From NCBI GenBank assembly GCA_026129525.1, contig JAHCHW010000001.1, forward strand, positions 1 to 64,000: DNA of 64,000 nucleotides. Reading direction: 5' to 3'. This stretch comes from Chitinophagales bacterium (GTDB taxonomy: Bacteria > Bacteroidota > Bacteroidia > Chitinophagales > LD1). Below, piece by piece: positions 46,390 through 55,478 of this stretch. Every line of letters starts with the position of its first letter. The stretch's first letter is position 1. Made by a program: the position numbers and the translations under genes. The notes beneath the pieces are model-generated. The model saw nothing but the letters and a program-made list of their open reading frames with translations. It was not told the origin of the DNA and did no database searches.

Positions 46390-48060
46390 ATGAAAGTTAC
46401 ATTCACCACAACATTGTCAGCCATTGTGCTTTTGGCTACTGCACAAACTTTTTCGAAAGTTGAAATCAATCCTTTACAAGGAACAGAGCAATTTTTATGG
46501 GCCGACAGCAGCAAGCACGTTTACGGTGCCGGTGAATTGTCATCGTTTGTAGAAATGAACGGGGTGCTGTACTTTGTAGGGCAGGATACTTACTACAACT
46601 ACGAACTGTGGGCAACCGATGGAACACAACAGGGCACACATGTGGTAAAAGAACTGAACCAATATGGCGGAGCATACATCGGAAAGCTATACAAAGTAGG
46701 CAATCGGCTTTTGTTTGCTGCCACCGAAGACAGCGGCTCTGTTTGGGATACCAAATTTTTCGACTTGTATGTAAGCGATGGCACCGCACAAGGCACGTTC
46801 AAACTTGCCGACTTGGATGAATGGGACAATAGTTTTTTGGAAAGCAGCCGTGTGGTAACCTTCAACAATAAATTGGTGTTTTGCAGTTCAACCCATATAA
46901 TGGTAAGCGATGGCACTGTGTCGGGAACCAAACAACTTGCTCCCATTTCGCAATATGCACAGGGCTTCGGCTACTGCGAGTTAAACGGAAAAGTGTATTT
47001 CCTTCTTCAACAAAACTCGGGGCTACAGGTATGGAGTACCGATGGCACCATACAAGGCACCATAATGATGAAAAACCTTACTTCATCATCGCCTTCCTTA
47101 AACTATGCCACCGATATGAAAGCGCACAGCGGCAAACTTTACATAGCCGGAGCGCCTTCGGGGCAGGGCAGCGATTTGTATGTGTATGATGGCAACCCTA
47201 ATGGGGCAGTTACAAAAGTGCAGTTAACCAACGTAGGCAGCGCGTACCCTTCACAACTGCATTTATACAACAATCGCCTGTGGATGGTAGCGCACAACCA
47301 ATCGAACATTAACTTGTATGTAATTAATGCCAATCACCAGGCAATGGTAGTTTCCACCTCGGCACATTTACCGGTGTATGGCGAACTGGCTTCAGGAAAT
47401 AATCGCGTTTACTTTGCCGATGCTGAAGGAAAAACTATTTACAGCGTTGCTGCCGAAAACGATTACCAATTGCAGCAAATTGATTTAGGCGATAAGCGCT
47501 TGCCCTCTTATTGGGTGCTGGGCAGTTCGTTTCTGATTGCAAAAAACGGCAACATTTATTTTGCAGTGTATGATTCAACCGGTGAGCAACAGTATTTTGC
47601 CAAAAGCAACGGCACTACGGTTGAAACATTTTTACCGGCTACTACAAATGTTTCGCATCCGTTTAATATGATTGTAAGTTGCGGTATGGCTGATGTATTC
47701 GACTTTGCACTGTTCAACAATAAAATTGTGGTGCCTGCCAATTTCGATAACTCAGGGCGCGAATTGTGGCTTTTTGAAGATGATGATTTAAGCCCGGTGC
47801 GCGAAATTGAAACACTGCAAAAACTCACTGTGTTTCCGAATCCGGCTTCGGATAATGTAACTATTGTTACCGGGCAAGGCAACTATTGCCAAACCAACAT
47901 CGTTATACTGGATGTAAACGGAAAAACGATTTTGAAAACTACAGGTAGCGAAAGCAATGTGCGTATCAATACCTCTGCATTAACTGCCGGAGAATACATT
48001 GGCATTTTGCATCAGGAAGGAAAAGCCAAAGGCATTGCACGTTTTGTAATTACCCGATAA
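46390..48060 (+). CDS. ELWxxDGT-repeat protein with T9SS type A sorting domain
   Basis: 556 residues from MKVTFTTTL (46390), chosen because a signal peptide (to 'ATAQ') begins here; an ATG 66 bases upstream would add a non-signal tail. Propeller-like ELWxxDGT repeats are visible: 'ELWATDGTQQGT', 'DLYVSDGTAQGT', 'IMVSDGTVSGT', 'QVWSTDGTIQGT', 'DLYVYDGNPNGA'. The C-terminus carries the type A sorting domain 'LTVFPNPASDNVTIV', 'IVILDVNGKTILKT', 'LTAGEYIGILHQEGKAKGIARFVITR'. Secreted surface protein of unknown ligand. Confidence 0.92.
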   Translation: MKVTFTTTLSAIVLLATAQTFSKVEINPLQGTEQFLWADSSKHVYGAGELSSFVEMNGVLYFVGQDTYYNYELWATDGTQQGTHVVKELNQYGGAYIGKLYKVGNRLLFAATEDSGSVWDTKFFDLYVSDGTAQGTFKLADLDEWDNSFLESSRVVTFNNKLVFCSSTHIMVSDGTVSGTKQLAPISQYAQGFGYCELNGKVYFLLQQNSGLQVWSTDGTIQGTIMMKNLTSSSPSLNYATDMKAHSGKLYIAGAPSGQGSDLYVYDGNPNGAVTKVQLTNVGSAYPSQLHLYNNRLWMVAHNQSNINLYVINANHQAMVVSTSAHLPVYGELASGNNRVYFADAEGKTIYSVAAENDYQLQQIDLGDKRLPSYWVLGSSFLIAKNGNIYFAVYDSTGEQQYFAKSNGTTVETFLPATTNVSHPFNMIVSCGMADVFDFALFNNKIVVPANFDNSGRELWLFEDDDLSPVREIETLQKLTVFPNPASDNVTIVTGQGNYCQTNIVILDVNGKTILKTTGSESNVRINTSALTAGEYIGILHQEGKAKGIARFVITR

Positions 48061-48083
48061 ACTCTCCCATAGCTAAAGTGTTG

Positions 48084-48120
48084 CCGGTTGGGGTGGTACC
48101 CCTTCCGGTGCACTGTTTTT
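48084..48120 (+). terminator. terminator after the ELWxxDGT gene
   Basis: Nested stem CCGG-TT-GGGGT-GGT-ACCCC-TT-CCGG (48084-48108), then TGCACTGTTTTT. The T-run is seven bases past the stem, so efficiency is uncertain. Confidence 0.6.
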
Positions 48121-48205
48121 AAAAATCTCCTTTCTACGTTCGGTCTCTCCCGCCTGAAATCATAATTTCTATATTTACCCCAACACACTAAAACCATTAC
48201 GTGCT

Positions 48206-49996
48206 ATGAAGGATTTCACCAGACTGTTCGACATCATTTATTACCAGCAAGCCAATTATCCGCAACCCGATGCCTTTGCCTGCAAAATAAACGGGCAATG
48301 GAAAAAGTATTCAACGCAGGATATTATTGACGGAGCCAACAAAGTGAGTTTAGCCTTGCTGAAACTTGGCGTAAAACCCGATGATAAAATTGCCATTGTA
48401 AGCAATAGCCGCCCCGAGTGGAACATGGTTGATTTGGGCATTCTGCAAATTGGCGCTATCAACGTTCCCGTGTATCCCACCATCAGCGAGCACGAATACA
48501 AATTCATTTTTAACGATGCTGAAATAAAATATGCTTTTGTAAGCGATGCCAAACTGTTCGAAAAAATTTCGTCCATTAAACCCGAAGTACCTTCGCTGCA
48601 AGGCATCTATACGTTCGATACCGTAAAAGGGGCAAAGCATTATGATGAATTTTTAGCACTGGCAGAAGGCGGAAGTATGCAGGAATTGGAGAGTCTGAAA
48701 ACAGCCGTTAAGCCCGAGGCACTGGCAACCATTATTTACACATCGGGCACTACAGGCAACCCCAAAGGTGTAATGCTTTCGCACAACAATGTGGTTAGCA
48801 ACGTAAAAGCATCGCGCCCGGTGTTACCTATTGATGAAACCAAGCGGGTATTAAGTTTTCTTCCGCTGTGCCACATTTTTGAGCGCATGGTGGTGTATGT
48901 GTACATGCAGGTAGGCGCATCGGTTTACTATGCCGAAAGCATGGAAACCATTGCCGATAATCTGAAAGAAGTAAAACCGAACTTCTTTACCTCTGTTCCT
49001 CGCCTGCTCGAAAAAGTTTACATAAAACTGCAAGGTGCAGCGGCTAACCTTGACGGCTGGAAGAAAAATCTTTACAACAACGCATTGGCATTTGCACAGA
49101 GCTATGATATAGAAAAGGATTACGGTATTGGCGATAAACTTAAACGCGCTTTATACGATAAACTCATTTATAAAAAGTGGCGCGAAGCATTGGGTGGCGA
49201 GTGCGAAGGCATTGTAACCGGTGCTGCCGCTTTGAATCCATTACTCGCACGGGTGTTTACTTGTGCCGGGATTCCCATTATGGAAGGCTACGGACAAACC
49301 GAATCATCGCCTGTTATTTCTATCAATCCTTTTGACCTTAAGCGTTTAAAATTCGGAACGGTGGGCATTCCTATTGAAGGGGTAGAAGTTCGCTTAGAGC
49401 AACGCGAAGGAATGGCGCAGGGCGAAGGCGAAATTCAATGTAAAGGACCCAACGTAATGATGGGCTATTACAAGCGCCCCGACCTTACTGCCGAAACCGT
49501 AGTGGACGGATGGCTGAAAACCGGTGATGTAGGCACATGGGTAGAATACAAAGGCGCTAAATACATTAAGATTACCGACCGCGTAAAAGAATTATTCAAA
49601 ACATCGGGCGGTAAGTACATTGCTCCGCAGCAAATTGAAAATAAAATGAAGGAGATACCTTACATAGAGCAAATAATGGTGGTGGGCGAAAACCGCAACT
49701 ATGTAACGGCTCTTATTGTGCCTAACCTTCTCAACCTTTCGGAGTGGTGCCTGAAAAACGGTATTGCTGCTAAAACTGCCGAAGAAATGGCGCAGAATGC
49801 CGATGTACAAAAGCTGTTCCGCGAAGCCATTGATGAGAAAAACAAAAATTTCGGGCAGTGGGAAACCGTAAAAAAATTCCACCTAATGACCAAGGAGTGG
49901 AGCATTGACGGAGGTGAATTAACACCTACCATGAAAGTGAAACGCAAAGTGGTGCTGGAAAAATACAAGGACATTATTGAGAAGTTGTATTCGTAA
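48206..49996 (+). CDS. long-chain acyl-CoA synthetase (AMP-forming)
   Basis: Activates fatty acids to acyl-CoA through an acyl-AMP. 596 residues. P-loop 'IIYTSGTTGNPKGVMLSH', 'LPLCHIFERM', 'YGQTESSPV' (A5-like motif), 'GWLKTGDVG' and 'DRVKELFKTSGGKYIAPQQIE' (A8/hinge) are all present; the acyl-adenylate and thioester conformations need this hinge. Closest in form to the FACL/FadD15 group. A monocistronic gene with a bidirectional terminator after it. Confidence 0.95.
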   Translation: MKDFTRLFDIIYYQQANYPQPDAFACKINGQWKKYSTQDIIDGANKVSLALLKLGVKPDDKIAIVSNSRPEWNMVDLGILQIGAINVPVYPTISEHEYKFIFNDAEIKYAFVSDAKLFEKISSIKPEVPSLQGIYTFDTVKGAKHYDEFLALAEGGSMQELESLKTAVKPEALATIIYTSGTTGNPKGVMLSHNNVVSNVKASRPVLPIDETKRVLSFLPLCHIFERMVVYVYMQVGASVYYAESMETIADNLKEVKPNFFTSVPRLLEKVYIKLQGAAANLDGWKKNLYNNALAFAQSYDIEKDYGIGDKLKRALYDKLIYKKWREALGGECEGIVTGAAALNPLLARVFTCAGIPIMEGYGQTESSPVISINPFDLKRLKFGTVGIPIEGVEVRLEQREGMAQGEGEIQCKGPNVMMGYYKRPDLTAETVVDGWLKTGDVGTWVEYKGAKYIKITDRVKELFKTSGGKYIAPQQIENKMKEIPYIEQIMVVGENRNYVTALIVPNLLNLSEWCLKNGIAAKTAEEMAQNADVQKLFREAIDEKNKNFGQWETVKKFHLMTKEWSIDGGELTPTMKVKRKVVLEKYKDIIEKLYS

Positions 49997-50015
49997 AAAC
50001 AAACTGACAGAAAAC

Positions 50016-50050
50016 AAAAATGCCGTTCGCACAAAACGAACGGCATTTTT
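50016..50050. terminator. bidirectional terminator
   Basis: Perfect 14-bp stem AAAAATGCCGTTCG / CGAACGGCATTTTT around a 7-base loop. It serves both the acyl-CoA ligase (plus) and the MCE protein (minus), whose stops face each other. Confidence 0.95.
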
Positions 50051-50065
50051 GTTTAAGCGTTTCGG

Positions 50066-51043
50066 TTACTTCCCGCTTTCGTTAAACTTTTTCTCTCTGC
50101 GCTCTTCGGCTTTTTTGCTGCCCAACACATTGATAGTGATGTAGCGGTAAGGGCGCTGCTTCACATCCAGCAACAACTTATTTAAGTTGGAAACAGCAGT
50201 ATCAATAGAAGTATAAAGGTCATCCTCCTTAATTATTTTACCTAAGGTTCCTTTGCCTTGATTGATGTCGGCTGCCACCTGATTGAGTTCGGTAATTGTT
50301 TTATTGAGGTTTTCGATAGTCTGTTTCAGATTAGCCTGTTCCAGCGAGTCGGACACATCGGAAAAGTTTTTGAGGATGTTGGTGATTTGCTGATTGTTCT
50401 TTTGAATGTTGCCGGTTATTCCCTCTAAATTTTTAATGGTTTGTTGAAGGGCAATTTCGTTGCCAACCAGTATATCGTTCACCTTAGCTATGGCATTGTT
50501 TACTTCGCCCAGTGTAGTATAAATGCCTCGCGGATTACGAGGGTCAAAAAGGTATTTGATGTAAACAATAGTAGTGTCGAGCGTTGGCACAATATGTTTA
50601 ACATCGTGAATAATAGGGTCAATTTCGGAACCAATTTGTTCGGTAAGGTCGCGTTTAAAGTAAGTAGGAATGGTATCGCCTTCTTTTAAGTATGTATCGG
50701 AAGTGCCAAACACCAAACGGATTTTTTTAGTGCCGAGAAAATCGGTAGAAAACAACTGGGCGGAAGTGCTGTCGCTATCGGGAATTTTAAGGTCGGTAAT
50801 AAGGTCGAGCTTTACTACAATTTTACCGGTGCTCGGGTCGCGCTGCATATCGGCTACGCGCCCAACCGTGAATCCGTTTATTTCTACCTGATTGGATTTA
50901 TATAAGCCATCTACGCGTTCGTACACCGCGTAGTAGGTGTTCTTTCTTTCAAAGAGGTCAATCCCTTTTAAAAAGTAAAATCCGAGAATGAAAATGGCAA
51001 CTGTGATAGTGGAAAATATTCCAACCTTCGCCTGATTTGTCAC
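50066..51043 (-). CDS. MCE/MlaD-family lipid transport protein
   Basis: 325 residues; the start is GTG at 51043. One N-terminal membrane helix ('VGIFSTITVAIFILGFYFLKG'), the MCE domain ('YYAVYERVDGLYKSNQVEINGFTVGRV' through 'FLGTKKIRLVFG'), then a long helical region with heptads ('NLEGITGNIQKNNQQITNILKNFSDV'). MCE proteins form hexameric rings that bind phospholipid between inner and outer membrane. The ABC subunits (MlaE/MlaF-like) are not in the window. Confidence 0.92.
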   Translation of the reverse strand: MTNQAKVGIFSTITVAIFILGFYFLKGIDLFERKNTYYAVYERVDGLYKSNQVEINGFTVGRVADMQRDPSTGKIVVKLDLITDLKIPDSDSTSAQLFSTDFLGTKKIRLVFGTSDTYLKEGDTIPTYFKRDLTEQIGSEIDPIIHDVKHIVPTLDTTIVYIKYLFDPRNPRGIYTTLGEVNNAIAKVNDILVGNEIALQQTIKNLEGITGNIQKNNQQITNILKNFSDVSDSLEQANLKQTIENLNKTITELNQVAADINQGKGTLGKIIKEDDLYTSIDTAVSNLNKLLLDVKQRPYRYITINVLGSKKAEERREKKFNESGK

Positions 51044-51096
51044 TAAGCAGTAAATTTTCTCAAAAATATGTTTTTAGGGCACAATTAAAAACGCAG

Positions 51097-52641
51097 TTAC
51101 TGCGGCATGTATTCCTTCATTTCATCGGCATTCATACGCTGCCCGTTTTTAAAACCTACTATAAAAGCAGTAGTGTAGCCGTTGGCTTTTGCCTTGTCGA
51201 GAAGGTTTTGCGCCTGTGCATAGGTGCTCACTTTACCGCCATAGTAGCGGGTAAGTCCGTTAGGCAATTCTTCTGTAGAAATTTCTTTAAACAAACCAAT
51301 TAGTTTATCGCGTTCCTTTAACTCGCTTTTAAGTGCAAACAACTGAATCTTGAAAACCACATTACCCGTAGCAGCGGGTTTAACTTCCTCTTTCTTGGCA
51401 ACGGCAGGCTCTTCCTTTTTCACGGGCTCTTTGGTTTCTGTTTTAACCACCGGTGTCTCTTGTTTCTTTACCGGCTCTTTAGTTTCTGTTTTTGCAACGG
51501 GAACTTCTTCTTTTTTAGCCGGCTCTTTTACTTCGGGTTTTACTTCGGGCGCGGTTCCTCCACCGCTGGTGCTTTCGGTAGGCTTACGCACTTTTTTTCC
51601 GGTGGGCAGCACTATGTAGTTATCGTCTTTCGTGTCATTTATAACTACCACTTCAGGCTCCGGTTGCTTTTTAGGTTCAACTTTAGGTTCGGGTTTTACT
51701 TCGGTTTTTGTTTCGGCTTTCGGTTCAACTTTAATTTCCGGTTTCGGCTCATCCTTTACAACGGGTTTTTGTTCTTCTTTTTTCGGTTCCTCTTTCTTTA
51801 CTTCTTCTTTTGCAGGCTCTTTAGGTGCCGGTTCTTCATTCTTTGTTTCTTCGTACACAAATTGTTCGCCCTCGCTTTGTTCCATTTCGAGTTTGTATTC
51901 GGTAAACGCCCGCGCAAGAGCCGCGGCAATTTTATCGTGCCCTGCTTCCGATTTTAAAAACTTTTCCTCTTCGGGGTTGGAGATAAACCCAATTTCTGCC
52001 AATATGCTGGGCATGGCTGTTTTATACAACACGTAAAAGCCCGCCTGCTTTACGCCAAGGCTCTTGCGCTTTGCATGGTTTTCCATGTGGTTCTCTACCT
52101 TCGATGCTATGGAAATACTCTGCTCTAAAAAAGCATTCTGCTTCATGCTCATAATAATGTGACCTTCGGGAGTATTAGGGTCAAAGTCGTAATGCTTTTC
52201 GCGGTCATCTTCCAATAAAATTACCGCGTTTTCGCGTTTGGCAACATCAAGGTTGGCCTCGGTTTTGTGCAAGCCCAATACATAACAACTGCTGCCGTAC
52301 ACCTGCGGGTTGGTAGAAGAATTGATATGCACCGCAATAAACAAATCGGCCTTATTCTTATTGGCAATGGTGGCGCGTTCGTGCAGTTCGAGAAATACAT
52401 CGGTTTTGCGGGTATAAATCACATTTACACCCGGGTGATTTTTTTTGATGTTTTCCCCCAGTTTTAAAGCCACCGCCAGCGCCACATCTTTTTCGTACGT
52501 TTTGCCGGGGCCAATGGCTCCGGGGTCTTTACCCCCGTGCCCGGCATCAATTACTACGGTTTTAATGGTAAAGGCATTGCCTGCGTTGACACGCAAACAG
52601 GACACTGAAAGTATTATACACAATAAGCACAGGGAGCGCAC
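51097..52641 (-). CDS. N-acetylmuramoyl-L-alanine amidase with C-terminal SPOR domain
   Basis: Zinc amidase that cuts the stem peptide from peptidoglycan, acting in the periplasm in cell separation. 514 residues; GTG start at 52641. Signal peptide, then the Amidase_3 fold: H35 in 'IDAGHGGKDPG', a Glu in 'LELHERATIANK', a His in 'FIAVHINSS', and a Glu in 'ILAEIGFISN'. Residues about 260-430 are a Lys/Glu/Pro/Val-rich linker (repeated 'KTETKEPVKK'), followed by a SPOR domain ('VFKIQLFALKSEL...LTRYYGGKVSTYAQAQNLL') that binds bare glycan at the septum. Confidence 0.95.
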   Translation of the reverse strand: MRSLCLLCIILSVSCLRVNAGNAFTIKTVVIDAGHGGKDPGAIGPGKTYEKDVALAVALKLGENIKKNHPGVNVIYTRKTDVFLELHERATIANKNKADLFIAVHINSSTNPQVYGSSCYVLGLHKTEANLDVAKRENAVILLEDDREKHYDFDPNTPEGHIIMSMKQNAFLEQSISIASKVENHMENHAKRKSLGVKQAGFYVLYKTAMPSILAEIGFISNPEEEKFLKSEAGHDKIAAALARAFTEYKLEMEQSEGEQFVYEETKNEEPAPKEPAKEEVKKEEPKKEEQKPVVKDEPKPEIKVEPKAETKTEVKPEPKVEPKKQPEPEVVVINDTKDDNYIVLPTGKKVRKPTESTSGGGTAPEVKPEVKEPAKKEEVPVAKTETKEPVKKQETPVVKTETKEPVKKEEPAVAKKEEVKPAATGNVVFKIQLFALKSELKERDKLIGLFKEISTEELPNGLTRYYGGKVSTYAQAQNLLDKAKANGYTTAFIVGFKNGQRMNADEMKEYMPQ

Positions 52642-52722
52642 GTTTCGGAATTTTTATTTTTGATGCGATACATTTCGGTTATGAATAAATGTAGTACCGC
52701 TTTGTTCTTTAATGGTTGTTAA

Positions 52723-55470
52723 TTGAAATTTCCATCCCAAATATATTGCTGCACTTTTCACCTTAACCGCTACGTTACTCTGTTTTTAACAACAGTGGTT
52801 TTTCTGTTGTCTAATTTTTTAACGGTCAGCGCACAAACAAATTTTGAAGGCGCTACAGAGGCAGACAGCCTTGCGGGTAAAAGTAAAATAAGAATCGGGA
52901 ACGACAGTCTTTCGCGTATTGCGTCCGATACCATACTGCTATCCGACACGGTGATGATGGTTGCCGATAGCGTAAGCCTGAACGACACCATTAGTTTAGA
53001 GGAGAAAGGCGAAATTGAAGACATTATTCAGTACCAAGCGGAAGATTCGATGGTGTATGATATGGATGCCAAGAAGTTGTTTTTGTACAACGGCTCTGAT
53101 GTGGCTTACCAGAAAATAAAACTGCAATCGCGCAATATTGATTTTGACTGGAACACCTTTACGCTTTTTGCGCGGGGCGGTGCCGATAGCTTAGGCAACT
53201 ATGCCGACCGACCTATTTTTAAAGATGGCGATAAGGAATACCATGCCGACAGTATGGCGTACAACTTTAAAACCAAGAAGGGGAAAATATACAAGGTTAC
53301 CACCCACGAAGGCGATGCGTACATACACAGCGAAATGGTGAAGAAGAATGAGTACGATGAGTGGTTCGGAAAATCATCTATGTACACTACTTGCGATTTG
53401 GACCATCCGCACTTTTACTTCAAAGCACGGAAAGTGAAAATTGTTCCGAGCAAAGTAATGGTAGCCGGTCCGGTAAATTTATGGGTGGCCGATGTGCCTA
53501 CACCGTTGGCACTGCCTTTTGCCATGTTCCCCGTAAAGCAGGGCAGGCGCTCGGGGCTGGTAATGCCCGAGTACGGGCAGGATGCCGTTTTCGGTTTCTT
53601 TTTGCGAAATGGCGGTTACTATTGGGCGTTGAACGATTATGCATCGCTGAAGTTTACCGGGCAGGTAGGTACCAATGGAACTTTTGGTGCGGGTGTAGCA
53701 GCACAATATGCGCTGCGCTATAAGTTTTCGGGCAATCTTTCTTTTTACTACTTGCGCAGCCAGCCGTTTGACCCTGACCTGCCGGGTGCCAAAGCGTCTA
53801 ACTCTTACAACGTTTCGTGGACACATACGCAAGACCCGCGTTCCATTCCCAACTCTACATTTGGAGCCAGTGTGCAAATGCAAAGTGCCGATTACTACAA
53901 TGCCAGCCGAAACGTTAGCACCGACCGGTTGAATACTTCGTTTAACTCGGGCGTTAACTTTTCGCACAACTTCCGCAATTCGCCTTTCAGTTTATCCATC
54001 AATTTGCGGCACACCCAAAACCTGCTTAACCGAACCATTGGCTTTACGCTGCCGGTGGTGCGCTTGTCCATGTCGCGCGTGGCTCCGTTCAAAAGCAAAA
54101 TACAAACGGGCAAACCCAAGTGGTACGAAAGCATCGGATTTTCTTATTCGTTCGAGTTTCAAAACCAGTTGAACACTTCCGACTCTACCTTGTTCAGGTA
54201 TTCTACGTTGGACAAATTCCGCTTTGGTATAAACCAGAATTTTCAGGTAGATGCACCCATCACCGTTTTCAAGTATCTGAACATAAATCCCGCCTTCAGT
54301 TATCAGGAGCGTACGTACTTTAAAGGCATAAGCAAAACATGGAACCCCGACACTATTTACACCATTAAAAACGATGGAACGGTGGACACCATTTACGGCA
54401 GAGTAATTACCGATACAAGCTGGCGATTTAATTCATCGCGCAATTTTCAGGCATCGCTTTCTTTCAGCACTAAAGTGATTGGCATTTTCAAATTCAAAAG
54501 CAAATGGCTGAAAGCCATTAAGCATGTGTTTACGCCAACGGTTTCGTTCAACTATCGCCCCGATTTTAGTACCCGGCAGTGGGGTTTTTACCGCACCGTG
54601 CAAGGCGACCGCTTTGGTACACCGCAGCGTTACTCGGTGTTTGAGCCTGATGCGGTGTATGGCTTTCCGGGAGCCGGACAGGAAGGAAGCATTGTTTTTG
54701 GCTTGCTCAACAATTTTGAAATGAAGGTGTTCAGCAAAAAAGATTCGGTGAATAATGAAAAGAAAGTGGGCTTGCTTGACCAGGTAAACATTACGGGCGG
54801 TTACAATTTTGTGGCTGATTCGCTGCGCCTGCTGCCGTTTAATTTGTCGGTGGTTTCATCGCGCATTTTCAATTTAATTAACCTCAACTTTAATGCGGTG
54901 TTTGACCCTTACGCCACCGATTCGTTCAACCGTAGAATAAACACTTTTCAGTACGATGTTAACCGCAGGCTGCTGCGTTTTTCAACGGCTAACATAAGCG
55001 CCAGCACTTCGCTGCATTCTAAACCGCGTAACCCGGGTTCGGTGGCAGTTTCTGCGCCTCCGGCTTTTATGGGCGATTACGTTTCGTACAACCCCAATCA
55101 GGTGTACGATTTCGATATTCCGTGGAGTATTAACCTCAGCTATCGGTTTAATCTTACCCGCGGAACTACGTTTAACCCCGATACTATTCTAACCGTGCAA
55201 TCGCTTAATGTTTCTGCCGACTTTAATATTACCCCTAAGTGGAAAGTAGCCATCAGTTCGGGTTTTGATATTACGCGCAAGCAACTTACCCTCACTAACG
55301 TATCGGTAGTGCGCGACCTGCATTGCTGGGAGCTGAACTTTGCATGGACTCCGCCACTGCCCTATGGCGGACAAAACTTTCAGCAGTTTACCATTCTGCT
55401 GCAACCTAAATCGGGCACACTGCGCGATTTGAAAATTCAACGAAAAAATCAGTTGGGGCAGGAATTTTAA
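52723..55470 (+). CDS. LptD-like outer membrane LPS-assembly protein
   Basis: 915 residues. The only codon able to start the frame before the signal peptide is TTG at 52723, because TAA lies directly before it and no in-frame ATG or GTG exists. Signal peptide 'VTLFLTTVVFLLSNFLTVSAQ'; an OstA/LptA-like jellyroll (about 100-260, 'DGKEYHADSMAYNFKTKKGKIY'); then a large beta-barrel rich in aromatic/Asn strands, with 'PFAMFPVKQGRRSGLVMPEYG' and a final strand 'LRDLKIQRKNQLGQEF'. It probably inserts LPS into the outer leaflet. cinA follows after 8 bases. Confidence 0.9.
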   Translation: MKFPSQIYCCTFHLNRYVTLFLTTVVFLLSNFLTVSAQTNFEGATEADSLAGKSKIRIGNDSLSRIASDTILLSDTVMMVADSVSLNDTISLEEKGEIEDIIQYQAEDSMVYDMDAKKLFLYNGSDVAYQKIKLQSRNIDFDWNTFTLFARGGADSLGNYADRPIFKDGDKEYHADSMAYNFKTKKGKIYKVTTHEGDAYIHSEMVKKNEYDEWFGKSSMYTTCDLDHPHFYFKARKVKIVPSKVMVAGPVNLWVADVPTPLALPFAMFPVKQGRRSGLVMPEYGQDAVFGFFLRNGGYYWALNDYASLKFTGQVGTNGTFGAGVAAQYALRYKFSGNLSFYYLRSQPFDPDLPGAKASNSYNVSWTHTQDPRSIPNSTFGASVQMQSADYYNASRNVSTDRLNTSFNSGVNFSHNFRNSPFSLSINLRHTQNLLNRTIGFTLPVVRLSMSRVAPFKSKIQTGKPKWYESIGFSYSFEFQNQLNTSDSTLFRYSTLDKFRFGINQNFQVDAPITVFKYLNINPAFSYQERTYFKGISKTWNPDTIYTIKNDGTVDTIYGRVITDTSWRFNSSRNFQASLSFSTKVIGIFKFKSKWLKAIKHVFTPTVSFNYRPDFSTRQWGFYRTVQGDRFGTPQRYSVFEPDAVYGFPGAGQEGSIVFGLLNNFEMKVFSKKDSVNNEKKVGLLDQVNITGGYNFVADSLRLLPFNLSVVSSRIFNLINLNFNAVFDPYATDSFNRRINTFQYDVNRRLLRFSTANISASTSLHSKPRNPGSVAVSAPPAFMGDYVSYNPNQVYDFDIPWSINLSYRFNLTRGTTFNPDTILTVQSLNVSADFNITPKWKVAISSGFDITRKQLTLTNVSVVRDLHCWELNFAWTPPLPYGGQNFQQFTILLQPKSGTLRDLKIQRKNQLGQEF

Positions 55471-55478
55471 TTCTACAG

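Noticed and set aside
51350-52036. Phe- and Ser/Gly-rich plus-strand frames
   Set aside because: They lie opposite the Lys/Glu/Pro linker of the amidase; the composition is explained by the antisense of that repeat.
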